A stretch of 64,000 nucleotides of DNA from Actinokineospora sp. NBRC 105648 (GCF_030269645.1 NZ_BSTR01000002.1:310001-374000), one strand, 5' to 3'; shown: positions 20,394 to 29,289, numbered from the stretch's first letter. A program made the numbers and translations. Notes: generated from the letters alone by a model not told the origin.

Positions 20394-21341
20394 TCAGGCG
20401 TCGCCGGGGCCGCAGGAGCGGTACCGCGCCAGTGCGTCGCGCAGCCGGGCGCGGTAGGAGGTGCGGACCGCCTCGGCCAGCGCGCTCGCGTGCTCGGCCA
20501 GCGGGCTGTCCCGGCGCCAGACCAGCACGAAGCGGCGGTCGAGCGACTGGTCGGCCAGCGGCCTGCGCACCACGTCGCCGCCGGTGCCGCACACGCCCTG
20601 GCTCAGCCCGACCGCGCCGGTGCCGACGGTGAGCACGGTGACCACGCAGGAGTCCACGATGTGCGCCACGTTCGGCACGAAGTCGCAGGCCCGGCACGCG
20701 GTGCGGAAGTACTCGTGGAACCGGGTCGACGACGGCGGCGGCAGCACCCACCGCTCGCCGCGCAGCTCGGCCAGGTCGACCTGCCCGCGCCCGGCCAGCG
20801 GGTGCCGGGGCGGCAGCAGCACCACGGTGGGGTCGTGGGTGATCACCAGGGTGTCGACCTCGTCCGGCGCGCTGATCTCGAACCCGGGGTAGTCCTTGAC
20901 CACGGCCAGTTCCAGCCGCCGCTGGGCCACCATGGACACCAGCAGCTCCCCGCACTCCTCGCTGAGCAGCGAGACCTCGGCCGCCGGGTGCAGCGCGCCC
21001 ACCATGGTCAGGATCCGGTCGACCGCGGGCGCCAGGACCGAGCCCATCCGCAACCGGGCGCGGCCGTCTGGTCGGGGGCCGCGCTCGATGTCGTGCAGCA
21101 GGTCCTCCATCAGCGGCAGCACCGCCGACACCCGGCGCAGCAGCAGTTCCCCGGTCGGCGTCGGCACGACGGAGTGCGAGGGGCACCGCTCGAACAACCG
21201 CTGTCCGAGCAGTGCCTCCAACCGCTTGAGCTTGGTGCTCACCGCGGGCTGGCTGATCCCCAGCAGCACCGCGGCCTTGGACAGGCTGCCGGTCTCGCCG
21301 ATGGCCCGCACCAGGCGCAGGTGGTGTGTGTCCAGCTCCAT
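20394..21341 (-). CDS. LysR-family transcriptional regulator (last gene of CDPS operon)
   Basis: 315 residues. N-terminal winged helix-turn-helix (residues 1-60, SLSKAAVLLGISQPAVSTKLKRLE) and a periplasmic-binding-like effector domain. It starts 9 bases after the stop of the permease gene, so it is co-transcribed with the cyclodipeptide synthase. It resembles the LysR protein encoded at 23555 at both ends (MELxxxHLRxxxAI and VLVWRRDSPLAE versus ILLWRRDSPLAE), suggesting an ancient duplication. It probably senses a substrate or product of the operon. Confidence 0.92.
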   Translation of the reverse strand: MELDTHHLRLVRAIGETGSLSKAAVLLGISQPAVSTKLKRLEALLGQRLFERCPSHSVVPTPTGELLLRRVSAVLPLMEDLLHDIERGPRPDGRARLRMGSVLAPAVDRILTMVGALHPAAEVSLLSEECGELLVSMVAQRRLELAVVKDYPGFEISAPDEVDTLVITHDPTVVLLPPRHPLAGRGQVDLAELRGERWVLPPPSSTRFHEYFRTACRACDFVPNVAHIVDSCVVTVLTVGTGAVGLSQGVCGTGGDVVRRPLADQSLDRRFVLVWRRDSPLAEHASALAEAVRTSYRARLRDALARYRSCGPGDA

Positions 21342-21350
21342 CGCGGGCGC

Positions 21351-22637
21351 TTATCCGGTCGCCACCGGGGCCCGGCGCCAAGCCGTGCCGAGCGCGGCGT
21401 AGGCGACGAACGCGACGACCACGGAGTTGACCGTCGGGATGCCCACCGGGAGCAGCGCGCCGACCGCGGTGCCCAGCACCCAGCAGACCAGCGCGGCCGG
21501 GACCCAGTTCGGCGCGGCCGCGGGCAGTTCGCCGACTTCCCGTGTTCTGGCCAACTCCGCCCTCCAGGTGCGCACCACGAAGTACTCGGCGATGACGATC
21601 CCCGCCACCGGCGGTGTGACGACCCCGATCCAGGTCAGGAAAGTCGTGAAGTAGTCCAAGATACCCACCGCGGACAGCATTGTGCCAACAGCGCCGAGGA
21701 CCAGGGTGGCCCGCGCGCGGCTGACCGTGCGCCCGGCGAGCACGTGCACGGTGTTGACCAGGCCGAGCGAGGCCGAGTACAGGTTCCAGTCGTTGATCTT
21801 CATGATCGCGGTGACCAGGATCAGCGTGCCCAGCATGCCGGAGCTGGAGGTGATCACCGCGACGATGTCGGAGCTGCGCGCGGAGTGCGCGAGCAGCACC
21901 CCGGTGAGACCGATCAGGTACTCGCCCAGCGTCACGCTCAGCACGGTCTGCTTGACCACGTCGCCCACGGTCCGGTTGAACCGCGTCATGTCCGGGGTCA
22001 TCACCGCGCCCATGATGAACGCGCCCGCCACCAGCGTGGTGCCCTGCGCCAGCGACAGCGCCGGGCCGGGCGCGGGGGAGGACACCAACTCCGCCAACGG
22101 GTGCCCGCGCAGCTCACCGACGATCGCCCACCCCGCGAGCAGCAGGAACGCGGGGACGGTCAGGTACGCCGTCCAGGCCATCACGGCGAACCCGCGCACC
22201 ACGATCAGGGTGACCGCCACCCCGCCGATGACCGCCCACACCCACACCGGCGGGCCGCCCATCAACGCGTGCAGGCCGTGCGCGAACACGTCGTTCTGCA
22301 CGCCGAACCACCCCGCCAGGCTCACCGTCACCAGCAGCCCGACCAGCGCCGAGCCGCGGGTGCCGAACCCGGACCAGCGGGCCAGCACCGAGGTGGAGAG
22401 CCCCTCGCGCATGCCCGCCACGCCGATCAGCACGGTGATCACCTCCAGCATCACCGAGCCCAGGGTGATCGCCAGCAGCGCGTCGGTGAAGGTCATCCCG
22501 AAGCCGAGCACCGCGCCGAGCAGGAACTGGTGGAACGAGGAGACCTGGCCGAATCGCTGCACGGCGACGGTCACCCAGGACACCTTGCTCGACTCGGGTA
22601 CCCGGCGCAGCGAGTAGTCGTCGTGGTCGGCGCTCAC
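21351..22637 (-). CDS. NCS1-family (CodB-like) permease
   Basis: 428 residues with about twelve membrane helices. The N-terminal LRRVPESSKVSW and the TxDMTRFNRT segment resemble nucleobase-cation symporters of the cytosine permease type. The GTG start at 22637 has GAGGAGGAG upstream and overlaps the stop of the cyclodipeptide synthase gene by 4 bases, so expression is coupled. NCS1 proteins import purines, pyrimidines or hydantoins; next to a cyclodipeptide synthase it may import a co-substrate or move the product. The transported compound is unknown. Confidence 0.85.
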   Translation of the reverse strand: MSADHDDYSLRRVPESSKVSWVTVAVQRFGQVSSFHQFLLGAVLGFGMTFTDALLAITLGSVMLEVITVLIGVAGMREGLSTSVLARWSGFGTRGSALVGLLVTVSLAGWFGVQNDVFAHGLHALMGGPPVWVWAVIGGVAVTLIVVRGFAVMAWTAYLTVPAFLLLAGWAIVGELRGHPLAELVSSPAPGPALSLAQGTTLVAGAFIMGAVMTPDMTRFNRTVGDVVKQTVLSVTLGEYLIGLTGVLLAHSARSSDIVAVITSSSGMLGTLILVTAIMKINDWNLYSASLGLVNTVHVLAGRTVSRARATLVLGAVGTMLSAVGILDYFTTFLTWIGVVTPPVAGIVIAEYFVVRTWRAELARTREVGELPAAAPNWVPAALVCWVLGTAVGALLPVGIPTVNSVVVAFVAYAALGTAWRRAPVATG

Positions 22638-23308
22638 AGCTCCTCCTCGGTCAGCACGACGAAACCCTGGGCCGGGTGCGGGGTCAGCGCGAGCTCGTGC
22701 TGGTAGAGCCGCTCCAGGAACCCCACCCGCTGGTGGTAGGCGAACACCGAGCTGGACACCCCGGCGATGGCGACGGTGTCGAGGAACATCGGGATCTCGG
22801 CCAGGAAGTAGCGCACCGCGTGCGTCAGCTGCTCCCGGGTGGCCGGGGTGCCCGCGGGCAGGCGCTTCTCCAGCACCCAGCCGCTCGCCTGCATGCACTG
22901 CTCGGCGAACTCCGGGTTGTCGGCGAACTCGGTGTGTACCCGCAGGCTCAGCCGCTGGTAGGCGCTGTTCCCCAGCAGGGTGGCCGAGTCCAGGATGTAA
23001 CCGGCCACGTCGGTGATCCCGACCTCGGCGAGCGCCCGGCAGATCTTGTTGTGCACGTACTGGCCCTGCCGCGCCGCCTTGTGCTCGGCGCGCTCGGGTG
23101 GGTAGCCCAGCGCGCGCAGGGTGTGCGCGGCGACCCGGTCGGGGACGAAGAACTGGAACGAGTCGAACGACCGGCGCGCCCACCGCGCCAGGTCGGCGAT
23201 CCGTTGCACGCTGAAATAGCTGTTGAAGGGACTCACACCGATGCACACGTGCTCGCGGGACGCGAGCGGGCGGGCGCAGGACTCGGTGAGCGGGGCAGCC
23301 ATCACCAT
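22634..23308 (-). CDS. Cyclodipeptide synthase, NYH subfamily
   Basis: 224 residues. CDPSs use two aminoacyl-tRNAs to make a 2,5-diketopiperazine. The nucleophile is Ser26 in GVSPFNSYFS (AlbC Ser37), with Asn29 three residues later (AlbC Asn40). Tyr167 and Glu171 in RYFLAE match AlbC Tyr178/Glu182, and Tyr191-His192 in SVFAYH match Tyr202/His203, which places it in the NYH subfamily. Product amino acids cannot be deduced. ATG at 23308 with AAGGAG five bases upstream. First gene of an operon with the permease and a LysR gene; no oxidase, P450 or methyltransferase is nearby. Confidence 0.93.
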   Translation of the reverse strand: MVMAAPLTESCARPLASREHVCIGVSPFNSYFSVQRIADLARWARRSFDSFQFFVPDRVAAHTLRALGYPPERAEHKAARQGQYVHNKICRALAEVGITDVAGYILDSATLLGNSAYQRLSLRVHTEFADNPEFAEQCMQASGWVLEKRLPAGTPATREQLTHAVRYFLAEIPMFLDTVAIAGVSSSVFAYHQRVGFLERLYQHELALTPHPAQGFVVLTEEEL

Positions 23309-23408
23309 GACGACTCCTTGTCGAGCTCACAATCGCAGGGAATGCTCCCGAGCGGCGGAAGCATTGGACGATTCTGAGTTCGGCCACCCCGAGCGGGGTA
23401 ATGTCGTT

Positions 23409-23428
23409 GCGTTATGCCGACGCGTTAT
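23409..23428. promoter_or_regulatory. Candidate operator between CDPS and LysR genes
   Basis: Two direct copies of GCGTTAT (23409-23415, 23422-23428), 13 bases apart, in the 246-bp divergent region that should hold the LysR target. This AT-richer patch stands out locally. No T-N11-A site is unambiguous. Confidence 0.3.
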
Positions 23429-23554
23429 TCGTTGTCCGCGGGTGAGTGATTCCAGTGGACCCCGTCGAAGATGCCCGTCGCGGCGGTGGTGTGGCAACTG
23501 TCGGGTAGGTCCAGGCTAGTGACACGGCTCGCCCGCGCGCCCTAAATGGTTGCC

Positions 23555-24505
23555 ATGGAACTCCACGTCCGCCACCTGCGCGTGCTGTGCGCGATCGCGC
23601 GCGCGGGCAGCCTCAACCGGGCCGCCGTCGAGCTCGGCCTGGCCCAGCCCGCGCTGAGCCACCAGTTGCGCCGCATCGAGGAGGCGGTGGGCTGCGACCT
23701 GTTCGAGCGCGACCGGCGCGGGGTGCGCCCGACCCGGGTCGGCATGCTGGTGCTGGCCCGCGCCGAGGCGATCGTGCCCGCCTTCGACGAGCTCGAGCGC
23801 GACTTCCGGCCGCGCGAGGGCACCCCGAACGGCCGGGTGCGGATCGGCTGGAACGACAGCGCGATCACCACCGCGCTGATCGACTGCCTGCTGCGCGAGC
23901 TGCCCGGCTCGTCGGTCGGCACCCGCGCGGACACCTCCCGGGCCCGGCTGCTCGCCCAGGTCCTCAAGCGCAGCATCGACTTGGCGCTGGTGATGATGTG
24001 CGGGCCGCGGACGCTGATCGTGCCCGCCGAGACGACCGCGGACGTGCTGGTGCGCGAGCCCTCGTTCGTGGCCCTGCCCGCCGACCACCGGCTCGCGGGC
24101 GCGGAGGTGGTCGACCTGGCCGAGCTGGCCGAGGAGGACTGGATCGTCTCCAGCTGCGGCGAGGGCTGCCGGGTGGTGTTCCGGGAGATGTGCCTGGCGC
24201 ACGGTTTCAGCCCGCGCATCGCGCACGACGTGGACACCTCCCGCGACGAGCTGGTCGCGGGCGGGCACGGGGTCTGCCTGGTCCAGCCCACCCGCCCGCA
24301 GCGGCCGGGCGTGGCGGTGCGCCCGCTCGCCGGGACCCCGATGACCGTCGCGCACATCCTGCTGTGGCGCCGCGACAGCCCGCTCGCCGAGATCGCGGGC
24401 GGATCGCTGCGCGCGGCGGTCATCAAGTCGTACTGGGACCTGGCGGACCGCAACGCCGGTTACCGGCAGTGGCTCGCGGATTCCGAGCTGTCGGTGGGCC
24501 GATAA
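23555..24505 (+). CDS. LysR-family transcriptional regulator (divergent from CDPS)
   Basis: 316 residues from the ATG at 23555 (MELHVRHLRVL); an ATG at 23546 in the same frame would add three residues. Helix-turn-helix at residues 15-60 (SLNRAAVELGLAQPALSHQLRR). The effector domain contains several Cys residues (SSCGEGCRVVF, EMCLAHG). Divergent placement opposite the CDPS operon is the classic LysR layout and makes it the likely regulator of that operon. Downstream lie a rhodanese and a secreted thioredoxin gene. Confidence 0.92.
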   Translation: MELHVRHLRVLCAIARAGSLNRAAVELGLAQPALSHQLRRIEEAVGCDLFERDRRGVRPTRVGMLVLARAEAIVPAFDELERDFRPREGTPNGRVRIGWNDSAITTALIDCLLRELPGSSVGTRADTSRARLLAQVLKRSIDLALVMMCGPRTLIVPAETTADVLVREPSFVALPADHRLAGAEVVDLAELAEEDWIVSSCGEGCRVVFREMCLAHGFSPRIAHDVDTSRDELVAGGHGVCLVQPTRPQRPGVAVRPLAGTPMTVAHILLWRRDSPLAEIAGGSLRAAVIKSYWDLADRNAGYRQWLADSELSVGR

Positions 24506-24597
24506 GGCGGTGACAGGGGAAAGCGGCACTTGGTGTGCCCGGGTGTCCGGGCGAGACTGAAACCAGCGTCACTTCCCCCAGCCCGACAGGATTCCCG

Positions 24598-24957
24598 ATG
24601 TTGCCACTCATCACCCGCGCGGAACTGCGCGCTGAAATGCTCGACGGCACCGTCGTCGTGGTCGACACGATGCCGGTGGCGTACTACGAGAAGGAACACA
24701 TCCCGGGCGCTGTCAACATTCCCGGATTCCCGTACGAGCAGGCGGCCGAGCTGACCGAGCGCTACGCCCCGACGGTGCTGCCGGACAAGGCCGCGTCGGT
24801 CGTGGTGTACTGCGCGAACACCCCGTGCCGCAACAGCGAACTCGTGGGCGAGCACCTGCTCCGCCTGGGGTACACCACCGTGCGCAAGTACCGCGAGGGC
24901 ATCGAGGACTGGGTGAGCGCGGGTGGCGAGACCACCCGCGGCGCCGAGGTCGGCTAG
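24598..24957 (+). CDS. Rhodanese-like domain protein
   Basis: 119 residues, one rhodanese domain covering nearly the whole protein: VVVDTMPVAYYEKEHIPGAV near the N-terminus and the active loop YCANTPCRNSELVGEHL, where a Cys would carry persulfide sulfur. The C-terminal GYTTVRKYREGIEDW is typical. I use the ATG at 24598 (MLPLITRAEL), since the longer frame adds a non-homologous extension. Follows the LysR gene by 92 bases and may be regulated with it. Confidence 0.85.
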   Translation: MLPLITRAELRAEMLDGTVVVVDTMPVAYYEKEHIPGAVNIPGFPYEQAAELTERYAPTVLPDKAASVVVYCANTPCRNSELVGEHLLRLGYTTVRKYREGIEDWVSAGGETTRGAEVG

Positions 24958-25100
24958 CCGCCCGCACCGGTCGCCGGAGCGCTGCAGGCACCCGGCCGAC
25001 CCCACCGCGTTCGCCGCCCCTGTCGGCGAGCTGCTCCACCGCGGCGGGCACCCCGCCCGCCGGTTCCACCTGTCCCAGAACGATTCCAGGGAGGTAGCAC

Positions 25101-25565
25101 GTGTCCCCGATCAAAACCCTGCTGCGGTCCGCGCTCTGCGCGGCCGTCGCGGTCGTGTCACTGTCGGCAGGCTTCGCCGCTCCGGCCTCGGCCGCCCCGG
25201 CCACCGAGCACGCCGCGGTGGCCGCGGGCGAGGTCATGGTCGTCACCTCGGCCAACATCGCCCAGGTCATGGAGATCTCCAAGACCAAGCTGGTCATCCT
25301 CGACTTCGGCGCCACCTGGTGCGGCCCGTGCAGGCAGCTCAAGCCGGTGCTGGAGCGGATGGCCACCGAGTACGGCGACCGGATCCTGATCGGCTCGGTC
25401 GACACCGACCAGCAGCGCTCACTGTCCACCCAGTACCGCATCCGCTACCTGCCGACCATGGTCCCGATCCGCAAGGGGGCCGAACTGGCCAACTCGCGCA
25501 GCGTGGGCTTCCCGGGTGAGCAGGGCGTGCGCCAGTGGATCAACACCCAGCTCGCCAAGGGCTGA
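25101..25565 (+). CDS. Secreted thioredoxin-like protein
   Basis: 154 residues. A signal peptide (1-31, ending ASAAPA) precedes a thioredoxin fold with the active site ATWCGPCRQLKP at about residues 72-83 and the cis-Pro region YLPTMV. It would reduce or exchange disulfides outside the membrane. GTG start with AGGGAGG upstream. Sits behind the rhodanese gene with a 143-base gap and is convergent with the M48 gene. Confidence 0.9.
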   Translation: MSPIKTLLRSALCAAVAVVSLSAGFAAPASAAPATEHAAVAAGEVMVVTSANIAQVMEISKTKLVILDFGATWCGPCRQLKPVLERMATEYGDRILIGSVDTDQQRSLSTQYRIRYLPTMVPIRKGAELANSRSVGFPGEQGVRQWINTQLAKG

Positions 25566-25577
25566 TCCGCCCGCGCC

Positions 25578-25612
25578 GGGTACCGGCTGTCCTTAGTGGA
25601 CAGCCGGTACCC
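25578..25612. terminator. Bidirectional terminator overlapping the M48 stop codon
   Basis: A perfect 15-bp stem (25578-25592 with 25598-25612, arm GGGTACCGGCTGTCC) and a 5-nt loop. The stop codon and last codons of the minus-strand gene lie inside it. Confidence 0.8.
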
Positions 25613-27569
25613 GGTCGTCTCGGCGGTGGCCCACGTGTCCGAACAGGACTACCAGGGTGGCCAGGACGAGCAAGGCGACGGCCAGGGCGCTCAGCGCGGG
25701 CACCAGGTAGTAGTAGGCCACGTCCCAGGAGTGCTCGAACTTGAGCATCAGGGTGGCGGCCACCAGGACCGTCGTGGTCCACGACGCCGCCAGACCGAGT
25801 CCCGGGCCGACCCGGCCGCGCGTCAGCGCCAGCAGCGCGAAGCACCCGGCGCCCGCTCCCGCCGCCACCAGGGCGTCGGTCCGCAGTTGCGCGTCGGCGT
25901 TGGCCAGGGTGAGCGGCTCGGCGAGCAGGAGCCGGAGCGCGGCGGTCACCGCGGCCACCGCGACGCTCAGCGCCAGCAGCCGGAGCCCCCGGCCGCGGCT
26001 CCACCACCACGCCGCCCCCGCGGCCACCGCCTGCCCGGCCAGCGCCACCCACAGCGGCACCAGGGTCAGGTACGGCACCACGAGCTCCCACCCGCCGGTG
26101 CCAACCAGTACCACGACCCCCTGCACCGGTGTGATGGCGCCGACGAACAGGACCGCGATCAGCACCCCGATCCACCCCGGGGTCGGCTCCTCGCCGCGGC
26201 CGCGCAACGCCGCGACGCCCGCGCACAGAGCCGCGGTGCCCACCAGCACGATGGACGTGGTGGCCCACTGCAACACCCCGTCCTCGTGCCAGGGCGCCCC
26301 GTTGCCGGTCGGGGCGAGCGAGAGCCCCACCAGCGCCCCGGCGGGCAGGCCGAGCGCGCCGACGACCCGGTGGTGCCACGGCCGCCGATCGTCCGCGGCC
26401 GCCGACCGCCACACCGCCGTCCCCCAGGCGAAACCCAGCAGCAGCCCGGGGATCAGCGAGATCGCGGCCGTCGCCAGGGTGGGGTCGGTGCCCGGGGGCA
26501 CCACCGGGTTGATGAAGAAGGCCGTCACCAGCAGCACGATGCCCGCCAGCGCGCCGAAGGCGAAGCCCTCGACCCCGCGGGCCTGGCCCGGGTCCCGGCC
26601 CGCGACCACCGCGAGCCTGCGGTCGGCGGGCGGGTGCAGCGCGAGGAACCGCCGCAGCCGCCCGGCCGGTGCCGCAGGCGCCCGCGCGAGCAGGGCGCCC
26701 AGGGCGGTGCCGTGCCCGCCGTGCGCGGAGACGAGGTCGGCCTGGTGCTCACGGGAGCGGAGCACACCGCGGGCGACCAGCCACACCAGGGCCAGCACCA
26801 GGGCGGACCGGATCAGGTACTCGGCGTCGATCCCGCTCCGCAGCGTGCTCGCGTGGAACCCGCTCTCGGGCAGCAGGGCACGCGCGGCGTCGACCAGCAG
26901 CGGCAGCACGAGGATCACCGGGGTCGCCCACCACACGCCCGCCGTCAGCCAGACCCGGCGGAGATCACCGGCGACGATGTGCGCGCACTCGTGCCGCACC
27001 AGGGCGACCGCCTCGTCCTCCGGCAGCCGCAGCACCCCGTGTGGCAGCACGATCCGCACCTCGCCACCGACCTGGACGGTGAACGCCTCCCGGCAGCGCG
27101 AGCCGAACACCACCCGCGGTGTCGCCTGTCCACCCAGCGACCGCACGGCGTCGCGGGCCATGGTCTGCCACCGCTCGCCCGCGGGCCGGAGCCTGCCGAG
27201 CCGCCGGTACATCCGCGCGGGCAACCACCGCACCAGCGCGAGACCCACCGCCAAGGCCACTACCCCGCACCCCACCGCGCAGAGCACCCGCAGCCGCTCG
27301 ACGTCGGCGACGCAGGCCGCGCGGATCCCGGCCACCGCCATGGGATCGGGGCCGCGCGGCGCGCGGTAGCAGGCCTGCAGGACCTCGATCCACCGCTGCC
27401 CGAAGAACTGGCCGACGAGCAGGTTGCCCGACACCGCCGCCGCCAGCAGTGGAACCAGGATCAGCAGCCCGTACCGCGCCCGCGTCAGCCCCGGTTCCAC
27501 CAGACCGGCAGCGGGCGCCCGCTCGACCGCTGGCTGGTCGCGTGGATCTGCCTCACTCGACAGGGTCAT
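25593..27569 (-). CDS. M48/M56-type membrane zinc metalloprotease
   Basis: 658 residues with many membrane segments. The zinc motif HECAH is at residues 193-197 (ALVRHECAHIVAGDLRR) and the third ligand is probably the Glu of REHQAD near residue 282. After the protease domain there is a long hydrophobic C-terminal half with roughly eight helices, unusual for HtpX-type enzymes and closer to BlaR/M56-like multi-span proteins without a sensor. The preceding gene overlaps its start by 17 bases. Confidence 0.85.
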   Translation of the reverse strand: MTLSSEADPRDQPAVERAPAAGLVEPGLTRARYGLLILVPLLAAAVSGNLLVGQFFGQRWIEVLQACYRAPRGPDPMAVAGIRAACVADVERLRVLCAVGCGVVALAVGLALVRWLPARMYRRLGRLRPAGERWQTMARDAVRSLGGQATPRVVFGSRCREAFTVQVGGEVRIVLPHGVLRLPEDEAVALVRHECAHIVAGDLRRVWLTAGVWWATPVILVLPLLVDAARALLPESGFHASTLRSGIDAEYLIRSALVLALVWLVARGVLRSREHQADLVSAHGGHGTALGALLARAPAAPAGRLRRFLALHPPADRRLAVVAGRDPGQARGVEGFAFGALAGIVLLVTAFFINPVVPPGTDPTLATAAISLIPGLLLGFAWGTAVWRSAAADDRRPWHHRVVGALGLPAGALVGLSLAPTGNGAPWHEDGVLQWATTSIVLVGTAALCAGVAALRGRGEEPTPGWIGVLIAVLFVGAITPVQGVVVLVGTGGWELVVPYLTLVPLWVALAGQAVAAGAAWWWSRGRGLRLLALSVAVAAVTAALRLLLAEPLTLANADAQLRTDALVAAGAGAGCFALLALTRGRVGPGLGLAASWTTTVLVAATLMLKFEHSWDVAYYYLVPALSALAVALLVLATLVVLFGHVGHRRDDRVPAVH

Positions 27570-28050
27570 GCCTGTTTCCCTTGTCCGCCAACAGTTCCGT
27601 GACCACCTGCCGGGCGATCTCGGCCGCCAGCGCGTGGTCGGCGTCGAGTGCGGTCAGGTCGTGCACGATGGTCACCCTGACCTGCTCGGCCTCGACGTCC
27701 GCCGGCTTCGGCGCCGGTTCGGCGGCCGCGCCGGAGCGCCTGCGCGCCCACGCCCGCCCCAGCCATCCCCGCACCGCGTCGTAGGCGTGCTCGGTTCCCT
27801 TCTCCAGCACCACACCGCCGACCGCGGCGAGCACGTACGGCGTGATGGCGAGCAGGTCCACACCGATGCCCACGGGCGCGTTCAGGCGCACGCCGCGCAC
27901 GGTGTGCTCGGGGTCGGCGGTGAAGTCGGCCAGGACGTCGTCGAAGACCTCCAACTCGCCCCCGTGGTGCGCGGCCACCACCGCTCGCGCGAGGTCGACG
28001 GCCTCGGCGGGCAGCGGATCGTTCGGGGGCAACGGTTTTCTCTCGACCAT
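27553..28050 (-). CDS. Conserved hypothetical protein paired with the M48 protease
   Basis: 165 residues from the ATG at 28050 (MVERKPLPPNDP), with GAAGGTGG upstream; the frame is open further up without homology. A central hydrophobic stretch (LLAITPYVLAAVGGVVLEKG, about residues 62-81) may span the membrane; the rest is acidic and soluble. No known domain recognised. Its 3' end overlaps the protease start by 17 bases, so the two are translated together and it may act as partner, chaperone or inhibitor of the protease. That role is inference. Confidence 0.7.
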   Translation of the reverse strand: MVERKPLPPNDPLPAEAVDLARAVVAAHHGGELEVFDDVLADFTADPEHTVRGVRLNAPVGIGVDLLAITPYVLAAVGGVVLEKGTEHAYDAVRGWLGRAWARRRSGAAAEPAPKPADVEAEQVRVTIVHDLTALDADHALAAEIARQVVTELLADKGNRHDPVE

Positions 28051-28366
28051 CGAGTCCACCTTCGGGATCGCGGGGTGATCACAGTGGTGATCACGGCGTC
28101 GGTGCGCGTCGCGGTAGTCCCGGTGCCGTGCAGGGTGGAGCCGAGGTCCCGCGGCACGCCCATGCTCCTGGGCGCACCGCCTGCCGCACCGCACCGCGCG
28201 GCCGTTTCACCCGGATGTATCACCGCCGCGCGGCGGGGCGGGCGCCCGGTCCGAGTTCCGGCGACGAGGAGATTTGTCCCCGATCGGGTGAATTGTCGAC
28301 CGCGGACCCGCTCCCGTCCGAATGCCGTGCGCACGGCCTCGACCACGTCGACTCCAGGGAGACACC
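28051..28366. other. Divergent intergenic region between the M48 operon and the DUF4394 gene
   Basis: Holds the tandem GTGATCAC palindromes listed separately and presumably two promoters. No further gene or hairpin seen. Confidence 0.5.
28075..28094. promoter_or_regulatory. Tandem palindromic operator candidate (two GTGATCAC boxes)
   Basis: GTGATCAC occurs at 28075-28082 and 28087-28094, separated by AGTG, so centres are 12 bp apart, about one helical turn. It lies 25 bases upstream of the 165-residue gene. Likely a repressor or activator site for the M48 operon; the regulator is unknown. Confidence 0.45.
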
Positions 28367-29248
28367 ATGTACGGCAAGACCGCGGCCATCGCCACCGCCG
28401 CCGCCCTCGCGGCGGCACTGCTGAGCGCCGGGACGGCGTCGGCGGGCGACCAGGCGACCGGCGACCTGCTCGTGCTCGGCACCGACGGCGTCCTGAGCAC
28501 CTACGACACCCGAAAGCCGCTGCTGCCCACCCGCGCCGTCAGAGTCCGCGGGGTCGCCTCGGGTGACCGGCTCATTGGCATCGATGTCCGACCGGCGACC
28601 AAGACGCTCTACGCCCTCTCAGCGAACGGCCAGCTCTACACCGTCGACAGCGGCACCGGGTCCGCCGCCAAGGTCGGCACCCCGGTCGCGTTGTCCGGCA
28701 AGGCGATCGGCTTCGACTTCAACCCGGTCGTCGACCGCGTGCGGGTGGTCACCGACCGCGGCCAGAACCTGCGCCTGGTGCCCGACACCGGCGCGCTCGC
28801 GGGCACCGACGGCACCCTCGCCTACGCGACCGGCGACCCGGGACAGGGCCGCACCCCGGCCGTCGGCGGTGCCGGGTACACCAACAGCGTCGCCGGGGCG
28901 ACCAGCACCGCGCTCTACGACATCGACGCCGCCCGGGACACCCTGGTCCTGCAGGGCAGCGCCCCCGGTGCCACACCGGTGGTCTCCCCGAACACAGGCA
29001 GGCTGTCCACCGTCGGCCGCCTCGGCGTCGACGTCTCGACCGTGCTCGGATTCGACATCAGGGGAGCGGCGTCCGCGGGCCCGTACAACCCGTCCGACTA
29101 CCGCGCCGTCGCGGCCGTGCGGGGCCGCGGCCTCCTTGGCCTCGGGGTGTCGTACCTGGTGGACGTCAACCTCGCCACCGGCCGCGCCCGTGTCCTCAGC
29201 CCGTTGCTGCGCACCGCGACACCGGTCGGCCTCGCCTTCACCGGCTGA
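28367..29248 (+). CDS. Secreted DUF4394 protein
   Basis: 293 residues. A signal peptide (1-26, ending TASAGD) leads a beta-propeller-like DUF4394 domain with the recurring LLVLGTDGVLSTYD, IDVRPATKTLYALS and VGFDFNPVVDRVRVVTD type strands. The molecular function of the family is not established. ATG at 28367 with CCAGGGAG upstream. A 9-bp hairpin (29258-29266 with 29281-29289) follows the gene. Confidence 0.85.
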   Translation: MYGKTAAIATAAALAAALLSAGTASAGDQATGDLLVLGTDGVLSTYDTRKPLLPTRAVRVRGVASGDRLIGIDVRPATKTLYALSANGQLYTVDSGTGSAAKVGTPVALSGKAIGFDFNPVVDRVRVVTDRGQNLRLVPDTGALAGTDGTLAYATGDPGQGRTPAVGGAGYTNSVAGATSTALYDIDAARDTLVLQGSAPGATPVVSPNTGRLSTVGRLGVDVSTVLGFDIRGAASAGPYNPSDYRAVAAVRGRGLLGLGVSYLVDVNLATGRARVLSPLLRTATPVGLAFTG

Positions 29249-29257
29249 CCGCGCCGT

Positions 29258-29289
29258 GCGTGACGGGGGACCGGGCTCCTCCGTCACGC
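29258..29289 (+). terminator. Probable terminator after the DUF4394 gene
   Basis: GCGTGACGG pairs with CCGTCACGC across a 14-nt loop directly after the stop codon. Confidence 0.5.
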
